Positions 38,178 to 48,849 of a DNA stretch of 64,000 bases are shown one piece after another (positions within the stretch are counted from its first letter, which is position 1; each line of letters opens with the position of its first letter). Both the position numbers and the translations under genes were made by a program. The notes beneath the pieces are model-generated. The model saw only the letters and a list, made by a program, of their open reading frames with translations, searched no databases and was not told the DNA's origin. Source of the stretch: Epiperipatus broadwayi (lineage: Eukaryota > Onychophora > Udeonychophora > Euonychophora > Peripatidae); the NCBI GenBank assembly GCA_028023455.1, contig JAQFVV010012423.1, positions 2,371,273-2,435,272 on the forward strand, written 5' to 3'.

Positions 38178-40511
38178 TATACCGGTTAACGGTTACTCCA
38201 TTATTATGAGCATGCGCATAAACCGAATATGAGGAAAAATATGGTATCATGACGGAGTAAGAAGAAATTCAAAACTTTACCATAACAGCATTACGGACAC
38301 AGAAGATACTTATGGAAAAGTTGACACTTACATACCTTTGGGGGATGACTCTAAATCAACCCCTTTTACCACTTACAGAAGGAAATTTAACTCTCCTCCT
38401 GAAAGAATATGCAAGTTCAAATGATATTAGGGCATGCGTGCCAATAAATAATTATTCATAAAAAAATAATAAATAAGTATCCTCATGAAAATAAAGATTT
38501 AGGTTCCGGTAAGAAGGTATCCCATTCGCTAGCTCAGCGTACTCTTATACTCAGTTAAAAGAATTGGGGCTCAGAAAACTCACATAACTAACTAATATGG
38601 GGTTAGAGAAAGTAAATGATGAAAAAAAACAATATGGAATATATGGCAGTATTACCTTTAAATTATAAAATCTTTTATTAAACCAATACCCCCTACCATT
38701 TATAACATAAATACAAAATTAATATCCCCAGATTGAATAAATATACAAACGAATATTATACACTACACAAATCATATTAAGAAAACAAAACTAATCATAA
38801 AGAAATACTTAATAAAGCAATAATTAGATTAAATGAAAGAATTTTTTTTTTTTAAATCAGAAAATGTATGAAATAATTATACGTGAGAGATAATGATCTG
38901 TGGATTATAAGTAAACTCACACATATGCATTATGCAAATAAAGAAAAATTAACAAGTTATATACAGGTGTGTTTATGTTCGTATGTACATGAAATATATA
39001 TTTATAAAATGGGTATTAAGTTTAAAATAAAATAAACACAAAAAATATAGTGTACCCGATAAAGTCTATAAGCTTCATTTTTGTATGGGTTTTGAGTGGG
39101 CTATACTATATATCCATCTATTGCAAAAGGGCTCGAGCTGACTGCGGCACCAGTTCATGACTTGATCATTGCTTGGTGTTCGAATATCGGCATTTACATT
39201 CTTGTGGGACAACGGGAGAGGAACTGGTTGGACGCGCTGAAGTCGGCTTCTATTCCATGATCATTTTATCTGTAAGTGAATGCTTATTGGGCATCTTTAA
39301 GTTGGAGAACGGATATTCAACAGGATATTAAACGATATCAATCGTCCTTTATTGGTTTAACGATCCTAGGTTAATTGCAGGCTTCGATGGTGTGTTGTAG
39401 TTAGCTTCCATCAGAATCAACTGACTGGTTAACTGCTAGGTTATTTCACTGATGGCCTGGATTAATGTCCGTTGATTTAGAATGACAGAATTATTTTTTT
39501 TTCTTATTAGAGTAAATCTTACGGCTTGCAAGGTATTAGAATCATCATGATTAAAACAGTTGCATGACTTCACATGTTTCAGAATAGCATTAGCTTCCCA
39601 ATAAGATTTGCAAACATGAACTGCTCTCTTTGACAAGAAAAAGTTAGACTGCCTTCTTTGCAAAGCAAAGGTGAACTGCACTCTCGCAATTTCAGAACAG
39701 ATATCCCACCTCCATACACAAAAATTAATTAAATCTCATTGAATTGGTTTGACTAATTGTTTTAAGAATTTGATTTCCAATTAGTTTTTTCTTTTTTTTT
39801 TTTTATATCTCCATTCAGATCACAATTAAGCAATGATAACATCTTTTTACTTTTGATTAATTACATTATCATAATCGAAGTTTTTTCTGTTTTAACAAAC
39901 AATTGTTTCATATAACTTGAACATTCCTCTCTCCACGCATTATCACAAGTCTAATTAAACTCTTTTGTCCTGTTAAAATTATTTTAACATGGACAGGAAG
40001 CCCGAATGCCTTTAGGCTTTTCTTAAATTTAAGACAATGACTTGCTCAAATGCAACTGAAGAGAAAAATGACCATTAAAACTTTGATTTTGAAATTATTC
40101 TTAAATAGTTTTAATTAACAGTAATATTTAAAATTTTCCTTTTTACATTTTGTAAACACTCATAAATATAAATAGAGAATAACAATTTGTTAAATAAATG
40201 CTGTTTCTTCAACAAACACAAATATTTAAAATTATAAATACACTTTGGAGTTATCTTTTTCTTTAAAAAAAATAAAAAACAAAAATCAAAATTGCAAATA
40301 CATATTTCTAAGCCTTTAAACATTGGCTTTAATCATATGTGTGTGTGAGTTTATATTATCGCCACAGCTCTCTCTCTCTCTTGATTTATAAAAAATTTTA
40401 ATTATATAAATAGTATACCCACCCCCCCATTCAATGTCTTTTTACGTATTTTCGACCATTAATTTATCTGTCCTTATCTTGTGCTTGGCCACATCAAATG
40501 TGCCTGGCACA
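38178..40511 (-). repeat. 3' LTR (2334 bp)
   Basis: It is the partner of the LTR at 46475-48818. Its inner edge is bordered by a polypurine tract and its outer edge lies in (TA)n. Confidence 0.92.
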
Positions 40512-40525
40512 ATACCCCTCTCTGA
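40512..40525 (-). promoter_or_regulatory. Polypurine tract of the LTR element
   Basis: In element sense agagaggggtat lies directly before the 3' LTR start TGTGCC. This is the plus-strand priming site used in reverse transcription. Confidence 0.75.
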
Positions 40526-40597
40526 CATGAATGTTTAAATGGAGTTTATCATTTTAATGTCTTTATTATTAATCGAATTTTCCAAAAACTTAACATT

Positions 40598-41716
40598 TTA
40601 TACTACAGGTTTCAAGGCTCTCACATTGTAAGTGCCCTTGACCCCTTGCTCTATCTTAATCCGGAAAGCAATATTTCCTTTGCATTCCACAATTTTGAAT
40701 GGACCTTCATAAAGGTTACAGAATTTTTTAAACTGAAATTTCTCTGGTATACTTACATGGGGAGTCCTTACCATCACTCTATCCCCTATTTTGAATTGAT
40801 GCTTTGAAGCACCCTTCCATTTCTTCCTCATAGTGCTCATATGCTCATAAGCCTTCTTTCTATCTGTTTCCATGTCCACAGTTTCACTTGTACCTTCTGG
40901 TAATTTCATCTTAAACAACTTAGGGGCGAGTTTTCTGAAGTGAAGGCACATTGGAGATAATCCTGTGGATTCACTAACAGACCAATTAATAAAGTCTAGT
41001 ACTTGAGGAAACTGCTTGACCCACCCTCTATGGTTGTTGGGTAGATAAGTACAAAAGTCTCCCTAGCTCCCGCATAACCCGCTTGCAGGGGTTTGACTGA
41101 GGGTTGTGAATGGAGGTGAGTATATGTTTGATTCCCTGTTTATTTGTCCACTGTTTCCATTCTTCTCATATGAAGGGTGTTCCATGATCTGATAGAATGG
41201 TCTGAGGTTTCCCAATCTGTGGAAAATGCAGGGTTCACAGTACTTTAATAGTTGCACGTGTAGTAGTCCTAGCACAAATTTGAAGAAAAGATCATACACC
41301 ACCATCAAGTATCTCTTCCAATTGAAGGGTGGCAGAGGACCATAAAAATCGATGGCCATTATCTCCATTGAGTTTTGAGGTATAATCGACTCCATGGGAT
41401 TCACATAACTTTTGTTGGGTGGTTTTGCCCTCTGGCATATTTCACACTTGGTCATCACATACATTATGTCCCAGTGTATTCGTGGCCAATAAAACCAGTG
41501 CCTGAGGCAATCTTCTGTTTTCAGGGTTCCGTAATGCCCATATAAGCAATGGATATATTGAACGAGAGAGTGCCTCATCTTCAATGGTACCACAACCCTC
41601 CATTCATCTTTTCCTTCTTGAACTTGATAATGCAGTATTTCCTCCATCAATGTGTATTGTTGCATGGTACTTTTGGGTATTGAATCATTTCTTAGGGTTT
41701 CATCCTGACACTGCAT
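40598..41716 (-). pseudogene. Integrase of the LTR element, catalytic Glu replaced
   Basis: The zinc-binding N-terminus reads HCLYGHYGTLKTEDC ... FYWPRI ... CEICQRAKPP (HHCC). The core has MAIDFYGPLPPF (first Asp), then in a different frame TILSDHGTPF (second Asp, about 41200) and NPQSNPCKRVMREL (about 41090), where the third catalytic residue is K instead of E. A TGA follows GTPFI. The open frame 40951-40598 carries the C-terminal GPY/F module (LYEGPFKIVECKG) and ends RALKPVV. This integrase could not have been active. Confidence 0.85.
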
Positions 41717-41786
41717 TATAATTTGATTTAAACCTGCATCGTCTCATTGCTCTACAGCTATCTGAGCTAGTTCATGCTTTATGGAT

Positions 41787-42191
41787 TCATTCACACATAA
41801 GATCATGTTCCTCATGTATGCTTGGTCCACATTCAAATGCCTCTGCTGGAGAGGCATGGGATGGATGACTTAAAGTATCAGCAACTATATTTTCAGCCCC
41901 TTTGCAGTACTGAACCATGTAATTGAACTCCTGGAGGAAAATTCTCCATCTCACAAGGCGGCTATTAGTGAGGTAACTATGGTTGAGAAACTCTAAACTC
42001 TTATGGTCAGTGATCACCACCACTTCATATCCCAATAATATGGGCCAAAATTTCTGAAAAGCCCATATAATGGCTAGAGCCTTCTTCTCTGTGACCGTGT
42101 AATTGATCTCAGGCCTCTTCAATAAATGGCTTATGAAATACAACACCCCTATTCTCCCATCCAGTTGGATCAGAGATAAGGTGACACCCAA
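41787..42191 (-). pseudogene. RNase H domain of the LTR element
   Basis: The frame contains YTVTEKKALAIIWAFQKFWP, VVITDHKSLEFL (catalytic D in TDH) and RLVRWRIFLQEFNY, ending in VQYCKGAENIVADTLS, the usual gypsy RNase H layout. It degrades the RNA strand of the hybrid during reverse transcription. The upstream catalytic residues lie in the region disturbed by the 65-bp triplication. Confidence 0.85.
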
Positions 42192-42230
42192 CCCATACCC
42201 ACTACTGTCAGTTTAAAGTAAAAGGGTTTT

Positions 42231-42425
42231 CCAAAGTCTGGGTATGCGAGCACAACCTGTTTTACGAAGCTCATCTTGACCCTTTCGATGGTTTGCCAAA
42301 GTCTGGGTATGCAAGCACAACCTGTTTTACGAAGCTCATCTTGACCCTTTCGATGGTTTGCTAAAGTCTGGGTATGCAAGCACAACCTGTTTTACAAAGC
42401 TCATCTTGACCCTTTCGAAGGCTTT
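42231..42425 (-). repeat. 65-bp triplication between RT and RNase H
   Basis: Three copies of a 65-bp unit start at 42231, 42296 and 42361 (anchor aaagtctgggtatgc). In element sense the unit encodes VKMSFVKQVVLAYPDF. Since 65 is not a multiple of three, the two extra copies shift the reading frame. Confidence 0.93.
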
Positions 42426-42472
42426 CTCTTGATCTGCAATCCAGTTCCACCTCATTTCCTTTCTGAGCAGCT

Positions 42473-43240
42473 TCAAAAGAGGTTCCATTTGGTCAGCAAA
42501 TTTTTCACAAAGCTGTTGTAAAAATTGCACATTCCTAAGAACAACCGAATCTGGCATTTAGTTTTAAGCACAGGAAATTCCATGATGGCCTTTATTTTAT
42601 CAGGATGAGGTTTAATCCCTGTCTGGCTAATGAGATGACCCAGGAATTCAATCTCCTCTGATACGAACACACTTTTCTTCATGTTTATCCTAATCCCCCT
42701 TTCCCTGCACCCTCTGAAGAATAATTCCAACTGCTGGAGATGCTCCTCCAGTGATGTGTATGCCACAACTACATCATCCACATACATAGTTATGATTTTC
42801 TTTGTTTCTGCCAACAAAATTTGGTCCAGGCATCTTAGCAAACCGGCTCCACTGTTGACCAAACCAAAAGGCATTCAGTTGAATTGATAAGAATACCCTC
42901 CATATCTAAAAGCTGTAAACTGATGGTCCACTGGGTGCAGCTTGATCTGCCAATAACTGGCAGTCAAATCGAATGTTGAAAAGACTTTCTTTCCTTTAAA
43001 CTTCAGTAATAAATCATGCATAAGTGAAGGGATGGTACAATCGGGTATTGTGGCCCTATTGCATTGCCGGGCATCTAAACATAGCCGGATGACTCCATTT
43101 TTTTCTTACAATAACTAGGGGATTGCAATAAAAAGAACATTTTTCAATAATTCCCACTCCAACATCTGCTCCAACTGCTTTTCCACCTCCTCGTTAAACT
43201 GATAAGGCTTAGGGTATGATCATGCTTGGAATGGTTCCCC
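42473..43240 (-). pseudogene. Ty3/gypsy reverse transcriptase
   Basis: On the minus strand: PYQFNEEVEKQLEQML (about 43220), RLCLDARQCN, KVFSTFDLTASYWQIKLHP (motif A), then an in-frame TGA just before MPFGLVNSGAGLL (about 42874). IITMYVDDVVVAY carries the catalytic YVDD, and EIEFLGHLIS and LGMCNFYNSFVKN complete the domain. Frame changes lie near 43100-43150 and downstream. The order and motifs are those of Ty3/gypsy rather than copia or BEL. Confidence 0.88.
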
Positions 43241-43369
43241 TGGATTGAGCTTGTAGGTACACCCCCAAATAATCCCAGGATTATCTGAGAATATATCACT
43301 ATAGTTTTGCAGCATCACTTTAATTCTTTCTTTACTTTCCACATAGACTGATCTCACTTCATTCACCTT

Positions 43370-43870
43370 TTCTACCAGCATATCTGGGGCAGCCTGATTA
43401 AGGCAATATGTCCGTTTGTCATGAGGGGGTAAAAATCTGGTTTCTTGGCCATTGCATACGACAAGTTCCTTTTCGTAGAACCAAGCACCTCCTCATGGAT
43501 TAAACTGTTCATTGTTAGAAACCCATGGGGGGTTACTTGACCGTTGATTTCTAATTGCAGCCAGATTTGTCTCAGTGCAAGTTTTACTTTGCGATTGTTT
43601 GCTAGTGTTACTTGAGTGAGTTTCAATGGGAGGATCTTGACCTCCGGATTTATTTTAACATGTGCTGGTATAATTCTTCTGATATCATAAAGGTTTGACT
43701 CCCTGAGTCTAATTGCAGCCAGATTTGTCTCAGCACAAGTTTTACTTTGCGATTGTTTGCTAGTGTTACTTGGATGAGTTTCAATGGGAGGATCTCGACC
43801 TCCGTTTTTTTTTAAATATGTGCTGGTATAATTCCTCTGATATCATAAAGATTTGACTCCCTGAGGCCAA
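43370..43870 (-). pseudogene. Aspartic protease region, with 158-bp duplication
   Basis: Retroviral-type proteases carry D(S/T)G. Here LDSGSQTFMISEELY at about 43710-43665 has the aspartate, while the two upstream copies (about 43863 and 44238) read LASGSQ with alanine (GCC) instead. The region containing VTLANNRKVKL and RQIWLQL is present twice with a period of 158 bp (starts at 43550 and 43708), which shifts the frame. The LDSGSQ copy sits exactly at that duplication junction. Downstream, FLTMNSLIHEEVLG is the protease flap-to-C-terminal part. Confidence 0.6.
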
Positions 43871-45167
43871 TAAGGCTGTTCCCATCCCTTCCAGCAACAC
43901 TGTTATCTTAGGACAGTTCTGTGGAGCATAATTCGGTACTCTGTCTTCCCATGAACATACTAGATTTGACATTTCTTTCCCTGTTATTTCTTTTTGCTTT
44001 CTCCTTTTCTTTTTAGCCTTGCTATGGCTGTACTTTTGTTTTGTCTCCTTTTCTGACTCCTCTTTATTACTTTGTTGAAGGTATTCACCCTTTCTCTCCA
44101 ATCTCTCCTCTATTTCATTTGACATTTCCCTTCTCATATCTTTTATCTCACTTGATATCTGGTTGGGGTCAAGTCTCACGGCATTTTTAAATATGTGCTG
44201 GTATAATTCCTCTGATATCATAAAGATTTGACTCCCTGAGGCCAATAAGGCTGTTCCCATCTCTTCCAGCAACACTGTTATCTTAGGACAGTTCTGTGGA
44301 GCATAATTCGGTACTCTGTCTTCCCATGAACATACTAGATTTGACATTTCTTTCCCTGTTATTTCTTTTTGCTTTCTCCTTTTCTTTTTAGCCTTGCTAT
44401 GGCTGTACTTTTGTTTTGTCTCCTTTTCTGACTCCTCTTTATTACTTTGTTGAAGGTATTCACCCTTTCTCTCCAATCTCTCCTCTATTTCATTTGACAT
44501 TTCCTTTCTCATATCTTTTATCTCACTTGATATCTGGTTGGGGTCAAGTCTCACAGCATTGATAAACCTTTCCATCTTTGCCATCTGTTGTTCAATCAGG
44601 CTAACTGTCTGACACAGATCCCCTATTTTATCATCACTCACTGCTCTGCACATTTCTAATTTCTCTATCCTGTCTTTATAACTTTTTTCACTTTCTTCAA
44701 CCTTTTTGTCTATTTCTTGCATTCTCTTGCAATCTGCTTCCATTACTTGCTGTCTTGTTTGGATTTCTTCCAACCTATCACTATTAATCTGAGGCCCCTA
44801 TATTTTCTTCTACACTTTGAAACCTTGTTTCAATCCCTAAGGATATTTCTTCCCTAAAGTCATCAAAACTTTTAGCTATATCCTGTACTATTTCCTCCGA
44901 CCTTTTTTTTAATTGATTAGACATCTGACTAAGGTCAAGTCTTACAGTATTTACAAACATCTCCATCATTTTCATTAAGTTTTCATTTTCCCCCATGGGT
45001 TTTCCTTCCCTTTGAGGCTCCATTACTTCCTCTATTCCACTTTCAGATCTTTGAAGCTGGCTTTTTTTTGCCATTTCCCCAATTATTTCATCGTGCTTTT
45101 CACTCATATCTATCTTTTCTTCCTTTCTGGACTGTGATCTTGTCCACATATATAGTATTATTTTCAA
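43780..45167 (-). pseudogene. Gag-like coiled-coil region with 375-bp in-frame duplication
   Basis: Two open frames (45167-44784 and 44773-43781) encode a glutamate- and lysine-rich, probably coiled-coil protein without a CCHC knuckle. The motif NAVRLDPNQISSEIKDM occurs twice, 375 bp (125 codons) apart, with everything between duplicated in frame. A diverged earlier version, NTVRLDLSQMSNQL, lies near 44950-44910. Each 375-bp unit ends in a protease-like patch, TALLASGSQIFMISEELY. I call it gag from its position. A classical capsid domain was not recognised. Confidence 0.6.
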
Positions 45168-45639
45168 ATGATTATAAATTTGCTTTGTTATATGGCTTTA
45201 ACTATATTTTATTTGATTAACTCCTAAGACTATGGTTTAACGCTACTTTGTTTAACTTAATTTCTCTTATTTCTTTTCATAAAATTACTCAGCATGCGCC
45301 GTACTGAGCTTCCCTTATCCCTACCATCATTTATTTCTCCCTTCCGAGTTATATTTCTCTCATTTATTTATTAAATATAAATAATAAAATTATCCTGAGA
45401 TCACCCATCAAACATAATATAAAAACATATTAAAAAAAAGCTAACATTAAATTGTGCACGTGTTGGAATTGTTTTCAAAACAAAATGAAAAGAAATTGAT
45501 CACAAATAGTATTACGATTCTGAACTGTTACGTGCCATCAAAAACTAAATTCCCTATCATGCAACTTCACAATTCTACTTTATTTAATAAAGACTTACTT
45601 TCCCTTTTCTCTTTTTACAAAAAAAAATCTTTATTTCCG

Positions 45640-46330
45640 CAGTCTGCCACTTGTTTTTATATAATACGTAGTTTACGCTTGTATACTATCATTTATTTTT
45701 ACTATAAACACTTATATCTAGCTAAACAATCTAAATCAATATTACTGTAGTGATGAAACGTCGCTTCAAAAACAAAATACAGTTTTTAAAGTTATTATTT
45801 ATTAAGATTCACTGCCTGTTTTTATACAAAACGTAGTTTACGCTAATATACTGCAGTTTATTTCTTTCTACAATTGTTTTATTTATTTAACTTTTTATTA
45901 AAATTTATTTCTACTATAAATATTTATATATAGCTAAAGCAATAGTATTATAGTGATGAAGGTCACTTCAAAAACAAAATAAAGTTTAAAATTCTTATAT
46001 ATTAAGAATTGATTATACCTATATACTGCTGTTTATTTTTATTAATTGCGCAGTTTATACTTTTATACTGCCTTTTATTTTTATTAAATACATATATACG
46101 ACAAAATAAACCTAGTCAGTATTATTGTAGTGACAAACATCACTTCAAAAAAAAAATTAGAATTCTTATCTATAAAGATTCTCAATGGTAAACTTTTTTA
46201 TTTTAAATATGGACACATGGTAATATAATCTAAACGAGTACTACTGTAGTGACAAACATCACTTCAAAAACAAAACACAGTTTAGAATTTTTATTTATTG
46301 AGTTTCGAAATTGTAAACTCTTTTTTCAAA
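45640..46330 (-). repeat. Degenerate repeats in the LTR element leader
   Basis: A motif like gtgacaaacatcacttcaaa appears at 45749, 45952, 46129 and 46248, each preceded by tatta.tgta and followed by an AT-rich stretch. Each can form a small hairpin (gtga...tcac). They lie between the primer site and the first coding frame, where packaging or dimerisation signals usually sit. Confidence 0.6.
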
Positions 46331-46441
46331 TCTTATCTCTATAAAAAAATCATTCACAATATTTTTGAGATTTTGCAAGATTTTCTCTTTTCTTTAGGCG
46401 TTTAGCGGCCGTGTCTTTCCTATAAAGGCCATGTTAAGTAA

Positions 46442-46461
46442 GGCTTACACATTAGGCACCA
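46442..46461 (-). promoter_or_regulatory. Candidate tRNA primer-binding site
   Basis: In element sense TGGTGCCTAATGTGTAAG lies 13 nt after the 5' LTR end. It starts with TGG as expected for pairing to a tRNA CCA end. The offset is larger than usual, and the donor tRNA was not identified. Confidence 0.45.
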
Positions 46462-46474
46462 AAAATTTTGTTTC

Positions 46475-48818
46475 TATACCGGTTAATGTTTACTCCATTA
46501 ATATGAGCATGCACATAAACCGAACATGAGGGAAAATATGGTGACACACCGGAGTAAGAAGAAATTCAAAAGTTTACCATAACAGTGTTATGGACACAGA
46601 AGATACTTATGGAAAGGTTGACACTTACATACCTTTGGGAGATTTTTCTAAATCAACCCCTTGTGCCACTCACAGAAGGAAATTTAACTCTCCTCCTGAA
46701 AGAATATGCAAGTTCAAATGATATTAGGGCATGCTTGCCAATAAATAATTATTCATAAAAAATAATAAATAACGATCCTTGTGAAAATAAAGATTTAGGT
46801 TCCAGTAAGAAGGTATCCCATTCACTAGCTCAGTGTACTCTTATACTCAGTTAAAAGAATTGGGCCTCAGAAAACTCACATAACTAACTAATATGGGGTT
46901 AGAGAAAGTAAATGATGAAAAAAACAATATGGAATATATGGCAGTATTCGCTTTAAATTATAAAATCTTTTATTAAACCAATACCCCTTACCATTTATAA
47001 CATAAATACAAAATTAATATACCCAGATTGAATAAATATACAAACGAATACTATACACTACACAAATCATATTAATAAAACAAAACTAATCATAAAAAAA
47101 TACTTAATAGATCAATAATTAGATTAAATGAAAGAAATTTTTTTTTTTTAAATCAGAAAATGTATGAAATAATTATATGTGAGAGATAGTGATTTGTGGA
47201 TTATAAGTAAACTTACACATATGTATTACACAAATAAAGAAAAATTAACAAGTTATATACAGGTGTGTTTATGTTCGTATGTACATGAAATATATATTTA
47301 TGAAATGGGTATTAAATTTAAAATAAAATAAACACAAAAAATATAGTGTACCCAATAAAGTCTATAAGCTTCATTCTTGTATGGGTATTGAGTGGGCTAT
47401 ACTATACGTTCATCTTCTGCAACAAGGGCTGGACGTGACTGCAGCACCAGTTCATGACTTGATCATCACTTGGTGTTCGAATCTAGGCATTTACATTCTT
47501 GTGGGACGGTGGGAGAGGAGCTGGATGGATGTGCTGAAGTCGGCTTCTATTCCATGATCATTTTATCTGCAAGCAAATGCTTATTGGGCATCTTTAAGTT
47601 GGAGAATGGATATTCAACAGGATATTAAACGATATCAATCATCCTTTATTGGTTTAAGGATCCTTGGTTAACTGCAGGCTTCAATGGCATGTTCTAGTTA
47701 TGCTTCCATCAGAATCAACTGACTGGTTAACTAGTAGGTTATTTCACTGATGGCCTGGATTAATGTCCATTGATTTAGAATGACAGAATGAATATTAATT
47801 TTTTTTCTTATTAGAGTAAATCTTGTGGCTTACAAGGTATTAGAATCATCATGATTAAAACAGTTGCATGACTTTGCATGTTTCAGAATAGCATTAGCTT
47901 CCCAATCAGATTTGAAAATGTCAACTGCTCTCTTTGACAAGAAAAAGTTAGACTGCTTTCTTTGCAAAGCAAAAGTGAACTGCCCTCTCGCAATTTCAGA
48001 ACAGATATCCCACCTCCATACACAAAAATTAATTAAATCTCATTGAAATGGTTTGACTAATTGTTTTAAGAATTTGATTTCCAATTAGTTTTTTCTTATT
48101 TTTTTTTATATCTACATTCAGATCACAATTAAGAAATGATAACATCTTTTTACTTTTGATTAATTACATTATCATAATCGAAGTGTTTTCTGATTTAACA
48201 AACAATTGTTTTATATAACTTGAACATTCCTCTCTCCATGCATTATCGCAAGTCTAATTAAACTCTTTTGTCCTGTTAAAATTATTTTAGTGTGGACAGG
48301 AAGCCCGAATGCCTTTAGGCTTTTCTTAAATTTAAGACAATGACTTGCTCAAATGCAACTGAAAAGAAAAATGACCATTAAAACTTTGATTTTGAAATTA
48401 TTCTTAAATAGTTTTAATTAACAGTAATATTTAAAATTTTCCTTTTTACATTTTGTAAACACTCAAAAATATAAATAGAGAATAACAATTTGTTAAATAA
48501 ATGCTGTTTCTTCAACAAACACAAATATTTAAAATTATAAATACACTTTGGAGTTATCTTTTTCTTTAAAAAAAATAAAAAAACAAAAATCAAAATTGCA
48601 AATACATATTTCTAAGCCTTTAAACATTGGCTTTAATCATATGTGTGTGTGAGTTTATATTATCACCACAGCTCTCTCTCTCTCTCTTGATTTATAACAA
48701 ATTTTAATTATATAAATAGTATACCCACCCCCCCTATTTAATGGCTTTTTACGTATTTTCGACCATTAATTTATCTGACCTTATCTTGTGCTTGGCCACA
48801 TCAAATGTGCCTGGCACA
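46475..48818 (-). repeat. 5' LTR (2344 bp)
   Basis: It matches 38178-40511 end to end. In element sense it begins TGTGCCAGGCAC and ends GGTATA, so it lacks the usual terminal CA. It differs from the other LTR by scattered substitutions, many at CpG sites, and small indels. A (TA)n tract borders the outer end. Its length is large for a gypsy-type element. Short open frames within it are not conserved between the copies. Confidence 0.92.

Positions 48819-48849
<31 letters not shown>

Larger units (their letters stand above)
38178..48818 (-). mobile_element. Ty3/gypsy-type LTR retrotransposon, full length but inactive
   Basis: Long terminal repeats at 38178-40511 and 46475-48818 enclose about 5.96 kb coding for coiled-coil gag-like protein, protease, reverse transcriptase, RNase H and integrase in Ty3/gypsy order on the minus strand. 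Transcription would run from high to low coordinates. It is inserted in a TA repeat: atat flanks both sides, consistent with a 4- or 6-bp target duplication, although the TA context makes this ambiguous. Every coding segment is disrupted. No envelope-like frame was recognised. Confidence 0.92.

Noticed and set aside
39436-39681. 81-codon minus-strand frame inside the 3' LTR
   Set aside because: The second LTR breaks it by insertions and substitutions, so it is not a conserved LTR-encoded protein.
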